Shown: piece after piece, positions 53,363 to 60,452 of the stretch
Layout: every line of letters begins with the position of its first letter
Numbering within the stretch: the first letter of the stretch is position 1
NCBI RefSeq assembly: GCF_009753715.1
Contig: NZ_WQMS01000006.1
Coordinates: forward strand, 248,001 to 312,000
Direction of reading: 5' to 3'
Length of the DNA stretch: 64,000 bases
DNA from: Sphingomonas horti
GTDB taxonomy: Bacteria > Pseudomonadota > Alphaproteobacteria > Sphingomonadales > Sphingomonadaceae
Translations under genes and position numbers: made by a program
The notes under the pieces: model-generated
The model's database searches: none
Seen by the model: only the letters and a program-made list of their open reading frames with translations
Told to the model about the DNA's origin: nothing

Positions 53363-54042
53363 CCGTGCTTGAACGGGTCGGCAAAGGCCGGGTGGTCGGG
53401 CGCCTGCAGCTCGCCGGCGGCGGCCGCATCGGCCTCGCGCACCGCGCGCTCGCGTTCGGCGCGCAGTTCCTCGATAAGTGCCTCGCGGTCGCCTTCGAAG
53501 CGCGTGTCGGTCGGCGCCTCGATCCCGGCCGCCTTGGCCGCCTTCGCCACCGCCGCGTCGAGCTCGCGCTGCGAGCACAGGCCCAGGGTCACCGGGTCCT
53601 TCGGCGTGATGTTGGCGATGTTCCAGTGGCTGCGGTCGCGGATCGCGGCGATCGTGGTCCGGGTCGTGCCGATCAGCTTGCCGATCGCGCCGTCGGAGAC
53701 TTCGGGATGGTTGCGGATGATCCAGGCAATGCCGTCCGGCTTGTCCTGGCGCTTGGAGACCGGCGTGTAGCGCGGCCCCTTGGTGCGGCGGACCTGCTCA
53801 GGGCCCTTGCTGATCTGGAGGCGATAATTCGGGTCCTTCTGCCCCTTTTCGATCTCGTCCATCGACAGGTCGTGCGCGCGGACGGGATCGCGGCCGGTCA
53901 GCTTGGTCGCGGCGGCATCGTCGGCGATCGCCTGGACCTCCAGCACGTGCAGGCCGCAGAAATCGGCGATCTGCTGGAACGAAAGCGACGTGTTGTCGAC
54001 CAGCCACGAAGCGGTCGCGTGCGGCATAAGCGGCTGAGCCAA
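53359..54042 (-). CDS. DUF1013 protein (TrcR-like cell-cycle regulator)
   Basis: 227 residues: AQPLMPHATASWLVDNTSLSFQQIADFCGLHVLEVQAIAD, DNPNYR-like QKDPNYRLQISKGPEQVRRTKGPRYTPVSKRQDKPDGIAWIIRNHPEVSDGAIGKLIGTTRTTIAAIRDRSHWNIANITPKDPVTLGLCSQRELD. It contains two HTH-like segments and belongs to the alphaproteobacterial DUF1013 family annotated as cell-cycle regulator TrcR. TTG 54042 has GGAGG 5 bases upstream; GTG/ATG candidates further up lack one. Coupled to the MBL gene. Confidence 0.93.
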   Translation of the reverse strand: MAQPLMPHATASWLVDNTSLSFQQIADFCGLHVLEVQAIADDAAATKLTGRDPVRAHDLSMDEIEKGQKDPNYRLQISKGPEQVRRTKGPRYTPVSKRQDKPDGIAWIIRNHPEVSDGAIGKLIGTTRTTIAAIRDRSHWNIANITPKDPVTLGLCSQRELDAAVAKAAKAAGIEAPTDTRFEGDREALIEELRAERERAVREADAAAAGELQAPDHPAFADPFKHG

Positions 54043-54129
54043 GGGAACCTCCAGAAACAAATAGGGCCGCCCCTTCCCGGAGCGGCCGAACATCGCGCCG
54101 ATCTAGGCGCGGCAGCCGCGTGAAGCAAG

Positions 54130-54205
54130 TGGTGCCGAGTGTCCGACTCGAACGGACGACCTACCGCTTACAAGGCGGTTGCTCTACCAGCTGAGCTAAC
54201 CCGGC
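54130..54205 (-). tRNA. tRNA-Thr (anticodon TGT)
   Basis: 76 bases with encoded CCA. Acceptor GCCGGGT/ACTCGGC (one G-U), anticodon stem ACCGC/GCGGT with loop CTTGTAA, T-arm GTCCGTTCGAGTCGGAC. About 87 bases upstream of the trcR-like start. Confidence 0.97.
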
Positions 54206-54374
54206 ATCGAAATTCGCCCATGCGTCATCGCGCAAGCGGCGTCCAGCCTCCTGTCCGATTTCGGTCACAACCGTCCGGCCGCGCACGGGACGTTGTTTCG
54301 TCAGTGCTGCAAGATCAGTGGTTTAGCTCCTGCACGCTTATTGCATCGGCGCTCCTGTAATGGGGAGAGCCTGC

Positions 54375-55406
54375 ATGAACCACCGCCTTGTCCTGAGCCT
54401 TGCCGCAGCCCTTGCGGCGCTGCCGTCCTTCGCCTGCGCGCAGATGCCGGGCCGGATCGAATGGTCGATCGACCATGGCGAGCGGCGCGACGACGGCAAG
54501 GTGCAGTTCACGCTGATGGTCCGCGAGGGTCGCAGCCAGAACATCCACAGCCATCCGGTCGCCCTCGACAGCCTCGCCGGGCTGACCGCCGAGCAGCTGC
54601 GCGGACGGCGCGGACCGGTGCGCTTTGCCGTGAAGGAGGACGCCGGCACGCTGGACTGCAGCGGTACCGCCGGGTCGGGAGAAGGCGAGGGCGCGTGCAG
54701 TTTTGCCGGCAATCCGGAGTTCGTCGGCGCTCTGGAGCGGCAGGGCTTCGGTCATGCCGACGACCGGCAATTACTCTCGCTGACGATGATGGACGTCGGC
54801 CTGCCGATGTTCGCGGAAATTGCGCGCCAGGGCTATCGGGGCGCCAGCGTGGGCGATGTGATCCGCCTGCGCGAGCATGGTGTCGGGCTGGAGATGCTGC
54901 GCGAGGTGAGCGCGCTTGGCTACAAACTACCGACGCTCGGCGCGCTCGCCGACATGCGCGATCACGGCGTCACCACCGACTATATCCGCGCGGTGATGGC
55001 GAACAGGCTCGGCAAGCTCAGCCCTCAGGAGTTGATCGACCTGCGCGATCACGGCGTGATGCCCGACTATGTCGCCGAGGTGCGGCGCAACGGCTTCCCG
55101 GATGCCGGCGTGCGCGAGCTGATCGACATGCGGGATCACGGCGTCAGCGCTGCCTTCGTGCGCGAACTGGCGGCCAGCGGCCGGCGCTTTTCGGCGGACG
55201 ACGTCGTGCGGATGCGCGACCACGGGCTGAGCGCCGGTTTCGTCGGCGAGCTGCGTGAGGTCGGCTATGGCGACCTCAGCGTCGACGAGATGATCCGCCT
55301 GCGCGACAATGGCGTGTCGCTCGCCTCGATCCGCCGCGCCAACGCCCAAGGCGGCCGCTACAGCCCGGACGAGCTGATCCGCATGCGCAACGAGGGGCGG
55401 ATTTAG
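54375..55406 (+). CDS. Secreted helical-repeat protein (28-29-residue repeats)
   Basis: 343 residues with signal peptide MNHRLVLSLAAALAALPSFACA. The N-terminal 130 or so are beta-rich (RIEWSIDHGERRDDGKVQFTLMVREG...). From about residue 150 there are seven or so degenerate 28-29-residue repeats, each containing LRDHGV followed by a hydrophobic pair and a Gly (RDHGVMPDYVAEVRRNG, RDHGVSAAFVRELAASG, RDNGVSLASIRRANAQG). The repeats resemble those found C-terminal to M56/BlaR1-like proteins. ATG 54375 has GGGGAGA 7 bases upstream. Function unknown, probably protein binding. Confidence 0.82.
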   Translation: MNHRLVLSLAAALAALPSFACAQMPGRIEWSIDHGERRDDGKVQFTLMVREGRSQNIHSHPVALDSLAGLTAEQLRGRRGPVRFAVKEDAGTLDCSGTAGSGEGEGACSFAGNPEFVGALERQGFGHADDRQLLSLTMMDVGLPMFAEIARQGYRGASVGDVIRLREHGVGLEMLREVSALGYKLPTLGALADMRDHGVTTDYIRAVMANRLGKLSPQELIDLRDHGVMPDYVAEVRRNGFPDAGVRELIDMRDHGVSAAFVRELAASGRRFSADDVVRMRDHGLSAGFVGELREVGYGDLSVDEMIRLRDNGVSLASIRRANAQGGRYSPDELIRMRNEGRI

Positions 55407-56266
55407 CGCACGCCAAACGTCCAGCCTTCCGTGCGGGCGAGCTCGGGCGTGAGCTTGGCCGGCGACCAGAGCGCGCGATCGTGCGCGACCGCGCGCAGCC
55501 AGGCGGCGGCAAGGAGCGCGTCGGTCGCGTGGTCGTCGTAGCGCCCGAGCGGCGCATGTGCGCGGCTGCCGAGCGCGGCTAGGGCGCGATCGAGCGTTTG
55601 CGGATCGCGGATCTTGGTGCGGCCGCGCGGCAGGCCGGCTGCGGTGGCGGCGATGCTGGTGTAGATTTCGATCACGACCGGCCCGCGCTCCGGCACCGGA
55701 TCATAGGGCCAGATCGGCAGCTTGCCGCCGATTCGGTGGAACAGCCGCATGCCGGTCAGGCTGGATTTTCCCACCTGCGCCGCGCCGACCAGATTGAAGT
55801 TGCTGTACGGGTTGCACAGCCCCTGCTCGCGGCTGGCATCCTCGACGACGCGGAAGCGGCCGGCACCGGGCGGAAACAGGTCGCCGCAGCGGCCGCCATG
55901 GCGGCGGAAGTGCCGGCTGGCTTCCGGATGATCGACAAAGCGGTTGGCGCCGAGGTGCGGCTCGTCGCTTGCGATATCCTCGACCAGCGCCCAGAGCCCG
56001 CGCACATCGGCCGGGCTGCGCGCCCAGCCGGGGAAGAAGGCGCCCTTGTCCGCAAAGGCGAGCGACGGCGACAGGTCGAGGCCAATAAGCCAGTCGCCCT
56101 CCAGCGCCAGCATCCAGTCCAGCACCTCCCGGCGCGACCAGATATGGCCGGGGCGGACAAGCTCGGGTGCGTCCTCCCCCGCTACGCAGGTCGCGAGCGC
56201 GATTCCCTTCTGCCGCGCGCCCGCGGCGCCGGACCAGTCGATCGCGGCGAAGCGATCAAACTTCAT
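55403..56266 (-). CDS. Predicted RNase H-like (DUF429-like) protein
   Basis: 287 residues. FAAIDWSGAAGARQKGIALA is the N-terminal strand with an acidic residue of the RNase H-like fold, LIGLDLSPSLAFAD is the second, and GRYDDHATDALLAAAWLRAV near the C-terminus supplies a further Asp pair, the pattern of DUF429-like predicted nucleases. Substrate unknown. ATG 56266; the 3' end overlaps the convergent repeat-protein gene by 4 bases. Confidence 0.72.
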   Translation of the reverse strand: MKFDRFAAIDWSGAAGARQKGIALATCVAGEDAPELVRPGHIWSRREVLDWMLALEGDWLIGLDLSPSLAFADKGAFFPGWARSPADVRGLWALVEDIASDEPHLGANRFVDHPEASRHFRRHGGRCGDLFPPGAGRFRVVEDASREQGLCNPYSNFNLVGAAQVGKSSLTGMRLFHRIGGKLPIWPYDPVPERGPVVIEIYTSIAATAAGLPRGRTKIRDPQTLDRALAALGSRAHAPLGRYDDHATDALLAAAWLRAVAHDRALWSPAKLTPELARTEGWTFGVR

Positions 56267-56278
56267 ACGGCACCGGCT

Positions 56279-56620
56279 TCACGGCCGCTCCCCGAACGCC
56301 TCCCGCTGCGGCTTTTTCAGCCGGTCCCACCAGGCGCGAATGATGACGGTTTCGATGCGCTCGCGATCGGCGCTGTCGAAGCGGACCAGGATGGCGGGCC
56401 AGCCACGATAATGGGCGGTTTCCCAGAACGTGTCCGGGTCGGTTTCCATCAGCAGCTCCTTTTCGGGGAGCGGCGATGAAATCGCGAAGCTGCCCGCCTC
56501 GCGGCCGGGATAGACGAACGCCTTGCCGTTCACCTTGACCGCCGGACGGCCATAGCTGGTCGACAGCTCCGTATCCGGCAGCGCCAGCACGAACGCCACG
56601 ACCTCGTCCCAGCTCCTCAC
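56279..56620 (-). CDS. MmcQ/YjbR family protein
   Basis: 113 residues: WDEVVAFVLALPDTELSTSYGRPAVKVNGKAFVYPGREAGSFAISSPLPEKELLMETDPDTFWETAHYRGWPAILVRFDSADRERIETVIIRAWWDRLKK, a compact YjbR fold with the usual P.....GWPA.LVR...A....... .W pattern. Some members bind DNA. GTG 56620 overlaps the upstream serine hydrolase stop as GTGA, so it is translationally coupled to it. Confidence 0.85.
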   Translation of the reverse strand: MRSWDEVVAFVLALPDTELSTSYGRPAVKVNGKAFVYPGREAGSFAISSPLPEKELLMETDPDTFWETAHYRGWPAILVRFDSADRERIETVIIRAWWDRLKKPQREAFGERP

Positions 56621-58026
56621 CTGAGCGCCGCCGCCACGTCGGCGGAGAATTTGGCAATGTCGAAGCGCGCCCCGACCGGGTCCTCGCCGCGCCGGACGAT
56701 GACGAGCCGCTCGGACGGGATCACCATGATGTACTGGCCGCGATTGCCCTGGGCGGCGTAGCTGCCCTCGGGCAGGCCCTGCTTTGGCCCGAACAGCCAC
56801 ATCGTCGCGCCATAGCCGGGCCCTTCCTCCGGCTGCGGGCCGGACGGCGTGGTCATATATTTGACCCAGCCTTCGGGCAGGATGCGCTCGCCCTGCCAGA
56901 CGCCGTCGTTCAGCCACAGCAGCCCCAGCCGCGCCAGATCGCGGGCAGTCGACCAGACCTGTGACGACAGGATGAAATTGCCCTGCCAGTCGGTCTCGGC
57001 GACGGTGTGCGTCATGCCGATCTTGTCAAACAGCTCGGTGCGCGGAAACGCCAGGTAACGCGCATCGTCGTTCAGCGCGGCGCGAAGCGAGCGGATCGCT
57101 AGCAGGATGTCGTTGTTCGCATAGCGGAAGCGGGTGCCGGGCTTCGCCTCCAGCGGCCAATGCGTTGTTTCCTGAGTGACCGTCGTCGCGCCCATGTATA
57201 GTGCGTCGGTCCGGTTGCCTGCGGTGTCACTGTGCAATCCGCTCGCCATGCGGAGGAGATTGTCGAGCGTGATCGAACGGCGAGGATCGTCGTACGGGTG
57301 AACGCGCCATTCACGAACAGGCGCCGGGCTGTGGACCTGAAGCAGGTTCTTGCGGCTGGCAACGCCCAGCAGCGTGCCGGAAATGCTCTTGGCGACGGAC
57401 CAGGTTCGGTTGGAGGTATAGGGGCTGAAGCCGGTCGCATAGCGTTCGGCGATGATCTGCCCGTCCTGAACAACGACGACGCCGACGGTGCGCGCTTCTT
57501 CTCCGTACGCGGGGCCGAACGCTCCTGCGGCGACTGATGCTGCTGGTCCGGTCGAGGGATTTATGCCCCCGTCGCCCGCCGGCCAGCGTCGGGAGTCGGG
57601 ACCCGCAACGTTGACGGCCGGATACTCCGCGGCTTCCGACATTTCGAGCTGGCCGATCGGCTGCGTCTCACATCCGCGCCCGTGCCGCCATTCGGATCGG
57701 CGCGGGGGCAGCGCCGGGTCGAAGGCAACGGTCACCTGGCGCGTCCGGTAATCAATGCCCGCACTGAGCGTCGGCACGATCGCAGCATATTCTGCATAGA
57801 TCCCTGTCAGCTCCAGCGCTTCGACCTGCGCCTGGGTGCGGCCGGCGTTGAAGATGCCGGAGCAGAGGAACGCCGCCTTGTAGCCCGCTGCGAGCGCGCG
57901 CTGATAGGTCGTCGGTTCGGCGGCGTGGGCGGGGGTGGCGAGGCTCAGCAGTGCTCCAGCGAAGGCCGGAGCCCAGCGTCCAAGGCTCCGGCTTTCGCCG
58001 GAGCACGCTTCAGCCCTTTTTCCCAC
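56617..58026 (-). CDS. Exported serine hydrolase (class C beta-lactamase fold)
   Basis: 469 residues. Seen: RTWSVAKSISGTLLGVA with the SxxK nucleophile (Ser in SVAK), RYANNDILL with the Y-x-N motif, and a C-terminal YAAQGNRGQYIMVIPSERLVIVRRGED, as in 6-aminohexanoate-hydrolase/esterase-like relatives. The N-terminus MGKRAEACSGESRSLGRWAPAFAGALLSLATPAHA is a signal peptide encoded by a palindromic repeat (57951-58006). GTG 58026 has CCTCC (GGAGG) 9 bases upstream; there is no other usable start before the hydrophobic core. Substrate unknown. Confidence 0.85.
   Translation of the reverse strand: MGKRAEACSGESRSLGRWAPAFAGALLSLATPAHAAEPTTYQRALAAGYKAAFLCSGIFNAGRTQAQVEALELTGIYAEYAAIVPTLSAGIDYRTRQVTVAFDPALPPRRSEWRHGRGCETQPIGQLEMSEAAEYPAVNVAGPDSRRWPAGDGGINPSTGPAASVAAGAFGPAYGEEARTVGVVVVQDGQIIAERYATGFSPYTSNRTWSVAKSISGTLLGVASRKNLLQVHSPAPVREWRVHPYDDPRRSITLDNLLRMASGLHSDTAGNRTDALYMGATTVTQETTHWPLEAKPGTRFRYANNDILLAIRSLRAALNDDARYLAFPRTELFDKIGMTHTVAETDWQGNFILSSQVWSTARDLARLGLLWLNDGVWQGERILPEGWVKYMTTPSGPQPEEGPGYGATMWLFGPKQGLPEGSYAAQGNRGQYIMVIPSERLVIVRRGEDPVGARFDIAKFSADVAAALR
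57951..58006. repeat. REP-type palindrome forming the serine hydrolase signal peptide
   Basis: Arms gtgctccagcgaaggccgga (from 57951) and ctccggctttcgccggagca (from 57986), imperfectly complementary, of the same family as the perfect repeat in the rplJ-rplL gap. It lies just after the rarA stop (58010) and inside the N-terminal coding region of the hydrolase. Confidence 0.8.
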
Positions 58027-59305
58027 GCCGCAATTCCTCCCAATAGGCCAGCCGCTCCGCGATGCGCTTTTCGAAGCCGCGGTCGGTCGGTTCGTAATAG
58101 GTCTGGGGCTTCATCGCCTCGGGCCAGTAATTGCCGCCCGAAAACCCCTCGTCGGTATCGTGGTCGTAGGCATAGCCCTTGCCATAGCCGAGCTGCTTCA
58201 TCAGCCGGGTCGGGGCGTTGACGATGTTCATCGGCGGCATCAGCGATCCGGTGTCCTTCGCGCTCCGCCACGCCGCCTTCTGCGCCTTGTAGGCCGCATT
58301 CGATTTGGGCGCGATCGCGAGATACAGGCACGCCTGCACGATCGCGAGCTCGCCTTCCGGGCTGCCGAGGAAATCGTAGGTGTCCTTGGCGGCGAGGCAC
58401 TGGACCAGCGCCTGCGGGTCGGCGAGGCCGATATCCTCCACCGCGGTGCGGACGAGCCGGCGGAGCAGGTAGAGCGGCTCCTCCCCCGCCACCAACATCC
58501 GCGCGAGGTAGTAGAGCGCCGCCTGCGGGTCCGATCCGCGGATGCTTTTGTGGAGCGCCGAGATCAGGTTGTAATGACCTTCGCGGTCCTTGTCGTAGAC
58601 GGCGACGCGGCGATGGAGCAGCGCCGACAGGCCGGCGGGATCGAGCGGGCCGTCGAGCTCGACCGAGAACAGGGTCTCCGCCTGGTTGAGCAGGAAGCGC
58701 CCGTCGCCGTCGGCGCTCGCCACCAGCGCGTCGCGCGCGTTGGGCGTCAGCGGCAGCGGGCGGCCTTCGGCTTCCTCGGCGCGGTCGAGCAAGGTGCACA
58801 GCGCCTTGGCGTCGAGGCGGTGGAGAATCAGCACCTGCGCGCGGCTGAGGAGCGCCGCGTTCAGTTCGAAGCTGGGGTTTTCGGTGGTCGCGCCGACCAG
58901 CGTGACGGTGCCGTCCTCGACATAAGGCAGGAAGCCGTCCTGCTGGGCGCGGTTGAAGCGGTGGATCTCGTCCACGAACAGCAAAGTGCGCTGGCCGGCG
59001 GCGGCATGATCGCGCGCGGTCGCGAACACCTTGCGCAGATCGGCGACGCCCGAGAAGACGGCGGAGATCGCCTCGAACCGCAGGCCGACCGCGTCGGCGA
59101 GCAGGCGCGCGATCGTGGTCTTTCCGGTGCCCGGTGGGCCCCAGAGAATCATCGATGACAGCCGCCCCGCCGCGACCATGCGGCCAATCGCGCCGTCGGG
59201 ACCTGTGAGATGTTCCTGCCCGACGACGTCCTCGAGCCGGCGCGGGCGGAGCCGGTCGGCGAGGGGCGCCGATTCGGCCGGATCGGGAGCGAAGAGGTCG
59301 GGCAC
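58010..59305 (-). CDS. rarA: Replication-associated recombination protein A
   Basis: AAA+ ATPase of the RarA/MgsA/WRNIP1 family, 431 residues. Seen: RLRPRRLEDVVGQEHLTGPDGAIGRMVAAGRLSSMILWGPPGTGKTTIARLLA (Walker A), RTLLFVDEIHRFNRAQQDGFLPYVEDGTVTLVGATTENPSFELNAALLSRAQV, then the family's C-terminal half. It acts at stalled forks. The start is GTG 59305. A palindromic repeat lies directly upstream (59327-59411). Confidence 0.96.
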   Translation of the reverse strand: MPDLFAPDPAESAPLADRLRPRRLEDVVGQEHLTGPDGAIGRMVAAGRLSSMILWGPPGTGKTTIARLLADAVGLRFEAISAVFSGVADLRKVFATARDHAAAGQRTLLFVDEIHRFNRAQQDGFLPYVEDGTVTLVGATTENPSFELNAALLSRAQVLILHRLDAKALCTLLDRAEEAEGRPLPLTPNARDALVASADGDGRFLLNQAETLFSVELDGPLDPAGLSALLHRRVAVYDKDREGHYNLISALHKSIRGSDPQAALYYLARMLVAGEEPLYLLRRLVRTAVEDIGLADPQALVQCLAAKDTYDFLGSPEGELAIVQACLYLAIAPKSNAAYKAQKAAWRSAKDTGSLMPPMNIVNAPTRLMKQLGYGKGYAYDHDTDEGFSGGNYWPEAMKPQTYYEPTDRGFEKRIAERLAYWEELRRGKKG

Positions 59306-59326
59306 CAGCCAGTCCGTAACCCCTTC

Positions 59327-59411
59327 GTCACCCCCGCGAAAGCGGGGGTTCCGCTGCCCTTGTATCGCTGAGGAATGGAAGAAGCGGGATTCCCGCCCTC
59401 GCCGAAGTGAC
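59327..59411. repeat. REP-type repeat upstream of rarA
   Basis: Hairpin acccccgc-gaaa-gcgggggt at 59330-59349 and a second GC palindrome gcgggattcccgc at about 59384-59396. The outer ends gtcac (59327-59331) and gtgac (59406-59410) are complementary, so the whole block is one inverted unit. Confidence 0.75.
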
Positions 59412-59417
59412 GAGAAG

Positions 59418-59446
59418 TTGCGGCCCGCCCTTATAAGATATATCTT
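59418..59446 (+). promoter_or_regulatory. padR promoter with overlapping palindromic operator
   Basis: Possible -35 TTGCGG (59418-59423), 17-base spacer, -10 TATCTT (59441-59446). The perfect 12-base palindrome AAGATATATCTT (59435-59446) covers the -10, the arrangement expected for an autorepressing PadR protein. Confidence 0.55.
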
Positions 59447-59478
59447 GATGCTACAGAACTGATCTGGAGCGAGTCGAT

Positions 59479-60042
59479 ATGTTCTTTACGTTCGAGCGCG
59501 GCTGCGGGCCGCGGCCCGGCAGCTGGCGGCGCGGGCCGTTCGAGTTTCGCTGGGAAGTGGGCGGCCGTCACGGCGGCGGCCGTCGGCGGCGGATGTTCGA
59601 CGGGGAGGAGCTGCGGCTGGTGTTGCTGAAGCTGATCGCCGACCAGCCGCGCCATGGCTATGATCTGATCCGCGACATCGAGGAGCGCACCGGCGGCGCC
59701 TATGCGCCGAGCGCGGGCGTGATCTACCCGACGCTCACCATGCTTGACGACATGGGGCTGATCGAGGCGGTGTCCGAAGGGTCGCGCAAGGAATATGCGG
59801 CGACCGAGGCGGGCCGAGAACACCTGGCCGAGCGCGCGGACGAAGTGGCGGCGCTGTTCGAGCGGCTGGAGGCGCTGGGCGAGGAGCGGTCGCGGGTCGA
59901 TCGCGCGCCGATCCGCCGCGCCACCGCCAACCTGTTCAGCGCGATCCAGCACCGCCTGTCGCGCGACGACATGGCGCCGGACCTGCTGCACAAGGCAGTC
60001 TCGATCATCGACGAGGCGGCGCAGAAGATCGAGCGGCTTTAG
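59479..60042 (+). CDS. PadR family transcriptional regulator
   Basis: 187 residues. After an unusual Gly/Arg-rich N-terminal 38 residues, the PadR winged helix reads [68 protein letters not shown], followed by a C-terminal dimerisation helix. The palindrome AAGATATATCTT just upstream suggests autoregulation. ATG 59479 (GGAGCGAGTCGAT upstream). Confidence 0.93.
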   Translation: MFFTFERGCGPRPGSWRRGPFEFRWEVGGRHGGGRRRRMFDGEELRLVLLKLIADQPRHGYDLIRDIEERTGGAYAPSAGVIYPTLTMLDDMGLIEAVSEGSRKEYAATEAGREHLAERADEVAALFERLEALGEERSRVDRAPIRRATANLFSAIQHRLSRDDMAPDLLHKAVSIIDEAAQKIERL

Positions 60043-60233
60043 GCGGCCGCGGAATCCGGAGAGGTCGCCTGGGCGTCGTCGTCGGGCGCAGCCTCGGCCG
60101 CGCCCGTGATTGCCCGGGACGTGGCGACTCGCTGCGCTGCCTCCCCGATCAGCCGGTCGTTCTCGGCGATGTGATCCCGCAGCAATTGCTGCCTGCGCTT
60201 CACCTCGCCGACGGAAACGTCGTCGTCATGCAT
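60039..60233 (-). CDS. Small acidic helical protein (64 aa)
   Basis: [53 protein letters not shown]; a single amphipathic helix with an acidic, Ala-rich tail. Function unknown. The start ATG 60233 gives the compact form. It overlaps the convergent padR stop by 4 bases. An exact EcfG-type promoter match lies 33 bases upstream, so it may be a general-stress gene. Confidence 0.7.
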   Translation of the reverse strand: MHDDDVSVGEVKRRQQLLRDHIAENDRLIGEAAQRVATSRAITGAAEAAPDDDAQATSPDSAAA

Positions 60234-60265
60234 CAGCCTAACCTGGATTACCCCTGGGGCGGAGC

Positions 60266-60290
60266 AACGGCGAAGTTCGTATACGGTTCC
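60266..60290 (-). promoter_or_regulatory. Candidate EcfG-type promoter for the small gene at 60.2 kb
   Basis: On the minus strand GGAAC (60290-60286), 16 bases, CGTT (60269-60266): exact consensus, correctly oriented, 32 bases from the ATG. Confidence 0.6.
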
Positions 60291-60452
60291 GGAAAATGCG
60301 ACGAACCGATGATGTGCCCGGCCGATCGCTTTTGGGACAGCGTTCAGGAAATTTTCACGCGCATCGAACAAAAGGCTTTGCTATCAAGAGGTCCGGCCGG
60401 GGGGCCGAACAGTTCGAATCATAAGGGCGGGGGGAAGAGCCAGGAGCCGTCC

